Shown: positions 58,961 to 64,000 of the stretch, piece by piece
Position numbering within the stretch: position 1 is the first letter of the stretch
Layout of the letters: each line of letters begins with the position of its first letter
From: Akebia trifoliata
Taxonomy: Eukaryota; Streptophyta; Magnoliopsida; Ranunculales; Lardizabalaceae
Reading direction: 5' to 3'
Length of the DNA stretch: 64,000 nt
Assembly (NCBI GenBank): GCA_017979445.1
Contig: CM030719.1
Location: 27,113,317-27,177,316, forward strand
The notes under the pieces: model-generated
Told to the model about the DNA's origin: nothing
Database searches by the model: none
What the model saw: only the letters and a program-made list of their open reading frames with translations
Position numbers and translations under genes: made by a program

Positions 58961-61882
58961 TCAAGTATGCGATCGTGACCGTACAAATTCCTCCAGCCTG
59001 CCCCATACTTCTAGAGCTGCAGCTCTGTCCTGGTGTCTCTTATTCTTGCTAATCTGCACATTCAAGTTACATTTACATATAATGTTGTGCACATAGTATG
59101 CTAAAAGACAAGAGAGAGAACATAGGCTCCAACCCATGGCTCAGTAGACTAATATGTATGTGTGCAACTTTGAGGTTGTGGGTTCGAGTCAAGCTTACCC
59201 ATCAAAATAAAATAGCACATAACATATTCATCAATTTACATTAATGCTAGTCAACATTTAAACAATTAAGGATCTCTAGAAGAAGCATTTGCTCACCGAA
59301 ATGATCTTCACATTCCACTGTTTCACCATCTTTGCAGACTCCACACTGTCATCTTCAAAACGCATGAAAAACCCTATAACTGCATAAGAGATACATTTTA
59401 CATCAGTGTATTGTTTCTCTTGCCCAACTCTAGTCTCGTCAGACAAGGGAGACCACTCACAAAGATAAATGTATCTAATGAACCTCAACGAGCAAGTCTT
59501 GGGAAATAATTTAAAAACAAAAAGTAAATAACACAAAAAAAAAAGAAGAACAAACTATTTAATCATTCCCATTTAAGAGTTATATTCTAATTTCAATTGC
59601 ACTTCTTTTAAAGGATATAATATGTGTTGAGAATCGAATGTCCTCCTTCATCTATTAGGTTGGGAAGGAACACAAGAACAGATTGAAGCGCTACCTAGCA
59701 CCATAAGTGTCAAAATAAAGGAAATTCAAATCCACGATCCCTCCAAACTCCAACAATAGAAAACCATCATTGCTGAGATACACTGTTGAAATATCCCACA
59801 AAGGACTACAATTTTTTACCCATCTATATATCTTTAAATAAAACAAACTACAACTCTTTATAGGGCTGCAACTTGGCAGGCAAAACCCAAACCCAATGGG
59901 TTGAACCCGACCTTGTGGGTCTGGGCACAGCTAGCTTGGGTTCGGACAAAAAAATTTGACTGAATCAAATCGGGTTGGGTTCGGGCATAGGTATCGGGTT
60001 TGATCGATTTAACCGAATATGAACTTAGTATGATTATGGATTTTGTTAACGTGTGCCCTTAAAGTGCAATAAATACACTTTGGAAATTAGAATCTGAGGG
60101 TATTTCGATAAAAAATAATTTTTTCAAGGTCATTTTCAGTACAAAATTCAATTTCCAAAGTGTATTTATTGCACTTTAACATGTGCCCTTAGGGCGCACA
60201 TTAACAAGACCCTATGATTATAACTTAAAAATATTTTCAAATATGTTTGTTTCTTTCTCATTCACAATTCACATTTCAAGCTTTAGTTAATCATCATCTT
60301 CTTCTTCTTTGCATTGCTTATAATTTCATGTATGTAAACTTTGAAATATATTTTTAGGGCAACTAATTTCAAATTTTATATTTTTAACCAACCCGACTTG
60401 GGTTGGGCTCTGAGGTCTGGTTGGGCGCAGGTTGGTGTTTGTCAAGCGTGGGTTGGGTGCAGGTTGATCCCCAATCCGCCCGAGTTACAATCCTAACTCT
60501 TTAGGAAAATGCTTAAGTAACATTAAAATGTGCATTGATTCTCACATCGCTGGCGTGGATTATGTACGAAACCATAGATACTTTTCATCGAGATACAAGT
60601 GAAAAGCATCTATGGTTATGCGTGCACCTCCACATCAGCAATGGGAGAATCGATGTTCATTTCAATGTACTCCAGCACAACTCAACTCTTTATCCAAGAT
60701 AAAAGCATAATAAGAACAAGTGCCCCCAACTCAATTCAACAAATTCTTATCTTTCTACAAAGAACAAATAATTCAAATCCAAAAATCAAATAGTAAAGTT
60801 CAAAACATTTATTACTTACTTTTATTGAAGATCTCGACATGATCCTTAAAAGGCCAATCCTTGAACTGCCACTCCTTCCCCAACACGAAAACAGCAACAA
60901 CTCTATCCCAATCCTCCGCCTTCAAACTCGAAGGCTTATCTCTAACCTCATAAGCCGTCACCACGCGATCCCTACTAAACTTCTTCTGCACCGTAACACA
61001 ATCCGGCTTCGCCCCCTTCATCTGTTTCACCTTCACATCTGTCGGAATAAACACACCATCCTCCAAAAACTCCTTCACATTATAAATAGTAATCAAAGTC
61101 TGAAAAGCACTCGGCACCAAAATTATGGGCACTCCTTCCCCAATTTTACTACCCTTCAAATTCATCTTCGGCTTAGGGGTCGATTCAAACCCTAATTCCT
61201 CCCCATCTTTCCAAAACCCTCTATCATCAGAACCCATTAACCTACTTTTTGCCACCAACCCATCTTTCCTCTGCTGCGACTCAATCCGTTGCCGCTCTTC
61301 CTCACGTCTAGTCGACGCCAATAGAACACTATAAAAATCCCGATGCCGACACTCCAACAACGATTCCCTATCCTTCAACGGTCTCTCTAAAGCCCTAATC
61401 ATCGAAACATAATCGATATTCTCTGAAACCCTAACCCTAAAATTCTCGTCTTCTTCTTGATCAGCAACCAAAGGGGCCCTAATTCCAACCAATCCAGGAT
61501 CCTCTGGTCGATACTCTTCAACATCGATTGGAACCACATCAGAGAATTTAGCGTTTTGAGGGACGACGAATTCGATCGCGTCGTTTGATGAGACCTTGCC
61601 TTGTAAGTATTCAAGTAAGGGTTTTCGATCTGGTAGGGTTACAAGTGGGATTTTCTGTGTTCGAGCGTTCTGGAGATACTCTGTATGCTTGATGTGATGG
61701 TTCTTTACGTAATAAACGAGAGAATCTAGGGTATATAAATTACCTTGTTTGGATCGGTAGGCGGTCTCGGCTGAACAGGGGAAGATGTAATCGTTGCCGA
61801 AGCGAAACTCGTCACCGACTCGGACGATTTTGTCTAGCTCACCTCGTATGGTGAAGTCTCTGAGAGCAGAGAGAGGATCCAT
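58961..61882 (-). CDS. CDC73: Paf1 complex subunit CDC73 (parafibromin homologue), 3 exons
   Basis: Minus-strand exons are 61882-60820, 59379-59297 and 59053-58961 (GT-AG, phases agree), giving 412 residues (Arabidopsis PHP/CDC73, At3g22590, has 415). It is a nuclear subunit of the Paf1 complex, which travels with RNA polymerase II and supports H2B ubiquitination and H3K4/K36 methylation; in Arabidopsis it promotes FLC expression. The N-terminal domain starts MDPLSALRDFTIRGELDKIV and covers about the first 240 residues. A linker leads to the conserved C-terminal Ras-like domain, which runs from about VPIILVPSAFQTLITIYNVK to the LEEFVRSRS end. The frame is open a further 60 codons upstream, but the family starts at MDPLSA, which fixes the ATG at 61882. 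Intron 1 (1440 bp) carries three stacked transposons, and intron 2 a SINE-like piece. Confidence 0.95.
59125..59215 (+). mobile_element. tRNA-derived SINE-like segment in CDC73 intron 2
   Basis: A polymerase III type A box (tggctcagtagactaa) is followed after about 35 bp by a B box (gggttcgagtc) and then an A-rich tail (catcaaaataaaata). The spacing and words are those of plant tRNA-related SINEs, not of a functional tRNA, because no cloverleaf stem closes. It is antisense to CDC73. Confidence 0.5.
59861..60495. mobile_element. hAT-1 family element in CDC73 intron 1, 635 bp
   Basis: The ends are tagggctgcaacttgg and the inverted gagttacaatccta, with a perfect 8-bp duplication actcttta (59853-59860 and 60496-60503). 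The interior is gggttgg-rich without coding capacity and is interrupted by the fold-back element at 60038-60212. The MITE M12 follows directly at 60504. Confidence 0.85.
60038..60212. mobile_element. Mutator-like fold-back element nested in the hAT element
   Basis: The arms pair ggattttgttaacgtgtgcc with the inverted gggcgcacattaacaagacc, continuing through agtgcaataaatacactttg. The 9-bp duplication tatgattat is perfect (60029-60037 and 60213-60221). The element is 175 bp and has no ORF. It inserted after the hAT element. Confidence 0.88.
60504..60683. mobile_element. Core-hairpin MITE (M12) in CDC73 intron 1
   Basis: The right end is tactccagcacaactc. The arms share aacattaaaatg, gattctcacatcgctg and the inverted forms. 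The core aaccatagatacttttcatc pairs with gtgaaaagcatctatggtt. A perfect 9-bp duplication aactcttta flanks it (60495-60503 and 60684-60692), overlapping the 8-bp duplication of the hAT element next to it. Confidence 0.88.
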
Positions 61883-63374
61883 GCGAGAGTATGAAATGTA
61901 AATTTGGAGAAAAATAGAGGGTATGAAGGTCAAGGGATTTAGTTGCAGAGATGTGAGGGAAGAAGAAGAAGGAAGAGTGGGTTTAGACTTTAGATATTGG
62001 AGTGTTTGGATTGTAATTTTAAGGAAAAAGTAAGGTCTTTTGGGGGAGAGAATGAAACACAAGTTCGCAGTGACGACTAACGAAGGTGTAATACACGTAA
62101 GTACTTGGTGTTTATTTGATGCGAGATCGAAGTATGAGAAACCCTGAGAAGGGCACAGAGACGGACACGTGATAATATAATGGGATTATTGGACCAAACT
62201 AAACATCAGAAGTTATGTGTTCAAGAAAATACTCAAGTTACACCATCGATGGTCTAGATTTAGGAGGAAAAAAAAAGAGAGAATCTAATTTCAAAATCCT
62301 ATATTAAGTATAGACTTCAGATGTTTTAATCTTATTTATTTTGTTTTAGATTTCAAATTTTATAATCGAAATTCAGAAGATTTGAATTAACGACGGGGGA
62401 CGTTGGATGAATCCAGAAGTTCTGAACCAAAAATAAAAATGTAAAAACTAGTTCCAAACTTCAGACTTCAGTAGTATTATTAAACGCAACCTGAATCCTA
62501 AATTTAAAATTTTATTTTTAAAATCAATGATGACCTTACGAGAAATTTTAGATTTCAAAAGCTTACATTGAAATGGAACTCCACGAATAATTTATCCACA
62601 ACTCTCTTTGTATGGATTTGGACTCCGTTTCACTTTGAAGAGAAAATTTGGATAGATTTGAAGGTATGGTTTCAATTAGTCTCATTTGAGACAGAGTCAT
62701 CTTGGTATCGTTAAAGAATGAGACATATATTCAAGGTGAAACGTCGTGCTTGATTTCCCGTTTGACAATCAGATGACTCAAAATGATATTTTGAAAATCT
62801 CGATTTAGTCAATAAAACTCAGTCAAGTTAATCTAGAGACGATGAGATCCAATTCAACAGTTTATTTTAGGCAAATGTACAAGATGTTCAACAAGATAAA
62901 GAAATTGATCTCTTCTGACTTTAGCATGAATATTCAATTTCTACACTTAAGCAATTTAATACAAAAATTGAAATTGTTTCCTTTCTTTTCTTTTAATGGA
63001 TACATGCTGGAAGATCTTTTTTGGTTTTTGGTGTTTTTTTGATTTGGAGTAATGGAGAGAGTAATAGGCCAAGTTTACTGATAATCCTACTGTCATTCAA
63101 AATTAGAAGTTTTTTAATCATCTTTTATGACAATGGATGTAAAACAGATCCGTCCAAGCCTGGAAATGCTACCAAGAGACGAAAAACTTTGCGCTCTAAC
63201 GATAAAGAGAAATACAAAAAATGATCGAATGGGACTGCCACCAACCAAGTTTGGACTAATAATCCAAGAACCAGTACTTTTTTCGCAGATCGATTGAAAA
63301 AACTGGAAGTCAAAATTAAGCCAAAACCAGTACATGCATTTTTGTTGCTCAGCTAAGCCAAGATGGCACATTGA
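61883..63374. other. 5' flank of CDC73 and intergenic sequence
   Basis: The part near 61883-62100 should hold the CDC73 leader and promoter; no clear TATA box was found, as is common for such genes. No other coding region is supported. Short ORFs at 62842-63224 have no domain. Confidence 0.4.
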
Positions 63375-64000
63375 TCAATTCGAAGGAGGCTTCTGTTCAC
63401 AATGCTTTATATATTTAGTTAAGTTCTCTCTCATGGTTTGTCCTTGTGAGTCGACCTGCTGACAGCTTTCTTCACCATAGCCCGAGTCATGGTGATCAGG
63501 CAACGGGACATCTGCGTGCAGTTCATCTCCATTGTCAATGATAATATTATGTAGCAGACAACAAACCAGGATGATACTGGGCAATTTCCGCTTGTCGGGT
63601 CTCCACATAACTTTGTGAAGGATTCTCCAAGTACCCTTTAATTGTGACAATGCCCTCCCCGCAAGCAATCTCGCGGACTTATGCTTCGCGTTGAAACAGA
63701 CCATGGAACCTGAGAGGCTCTTATTTTTATAAGGAGCGATGAGCCACGGGAGAAGAGGGTATGGGGTCCCACCAACGATATATTCTCTGATTTCTACTCC
63801 ATTGGGTAAGGTTTGATGCTACCATTTAGACGATCCCCGTCTCACATAGTTTGTAGAATCCGGAATATTTTAAAAGCTGTTGGATGGTCATGCCACCAGG
63901 CCACCCAGTAACGATATCAAGAAATCTCATCTCATTGTCCACAATTCCCTGCAAGAACATACTGTAGTTATTCTCTTGATCGCACCAATCATCTGAGGTC
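63375..64000 (-). pseudogene. ALP1-like, Harbinger-transposase-derived gene, frameshifted, cut by the window edge
   Basis: Reading the minus strand from 64000, one frame gives WCDQENNYSMFLQGIVD, MRFLDIVTGWPGGM and SGFYKLCE. After this the match continues in another frame (DRLNGSIK), and then in a third (NGVEIREYIVGG, YPLLPWLIAPY, KGTWRILHKVMWRPDKRKLP, VCCLLHNIIID) down to a stop at 63375. This is the C-terminal half of a DDE superfamily 4 nuclease of the ALP1/HARBI1 type. The breaks lie near 63833-63840 and 63808-63812. Domesticated ALP1 proteins act in chromatin silencing in Arabidopsis, but here two frameshifts within 30 bp suggest a pseudogene, unless they are sequence errors. The N-terminal half lies outside the window. 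Confidence 0.75.

Noticed and set aside
60839..61334. Plus-strand ORFs of 118 and 69 codons
   Set aside because: They are antisense shadows of CDC73 exon 1.
61883..62062. A 60-residue N-terminal extension of CDC73 on the minus strand
   Set aside because: The frame is open, but all known CDC73 proteins of plants begin at the MDPLSA motif, and the extension is Leu/Pro/Ser-rich with no family match; it is probably leader sequence.

Overview
This window is nuclear DNA of a flowering plant, most likely a eudicot outside the Brassicaceae. It is AT-rich. Its genes have GT-AG introns and Arabidopsis-like proteins, and the space between them is packed with non-autonomous DNA transposons and retrotransposon relics. 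The species cannot be named from the sequence.

Genes, left to right: homocysteine S-methyltransferase (HMT3-like, + strand, 2324-6208); a DYW-class PPR RNA-editing factor like YS1 (+, 7846-10377); a P-class PPR protein like At3g22670 (+, 15186-16844); a 5'-truncated L1-type LINE with a 16-bp target duplication (18082-19985); the KEOPS kinase BUD32/PRPK (+, 20110-21325); a type I inositol polyphosphate 5-phosphatase (+, 28253-31158); a secreted defensin-like cysteine-rich peptide (+, 42444-43335); an Ole e 6-like pollen-allergen-type peptide (-, 44248-44980); proteasome subunit beta type-2 (PBD1-like, +, 47518-56455, with an 8.2-kb second intron); the Paf1-complex subunit CDC73/parafibromin (-, 58961-61882); and, at the right edge, a frameshifted ALP1/Harbinger-derived gene (-).

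The best Arabidopsis matches of five of these genes lie together on chromosome 3: At3g22740 (HMT3), At3g22690 (YS1), At3g22670, At3g22630 (PBD1) and At3g22590 (CDC73). The order here is the same, so the window looks like one conserved ancestral block. BUD32, the 5-phosphatase, the two small secreted peptides and the ALP1-like gene lie inside or beside it. The genes do not form a pathway; they are housekeeping and organelle-editing genes kept in order.

The most unusual content is a family of at least eleven short fold-back elements of about 105-185 bp. Most have 9-bp target duplications, as Mutator-like elements do. Members share end motifs and a central hairpin core. The arm segment between end and core differs strongly among copies, yet the two arms of each copy still match each other. 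Copies sit in a CDC73 intron, in the Ole e 6-like intron, and just past the BUD32 and CDC73 stop codons. Other layers are hAT elements with 8-bp duplications, a PIF/Harbinger MITE with a TTA duplication, several other fold-back families, nested insertions, a 57-bp near-perfect AT-rich palindrome, and a triplicated segment carrying long G runs.
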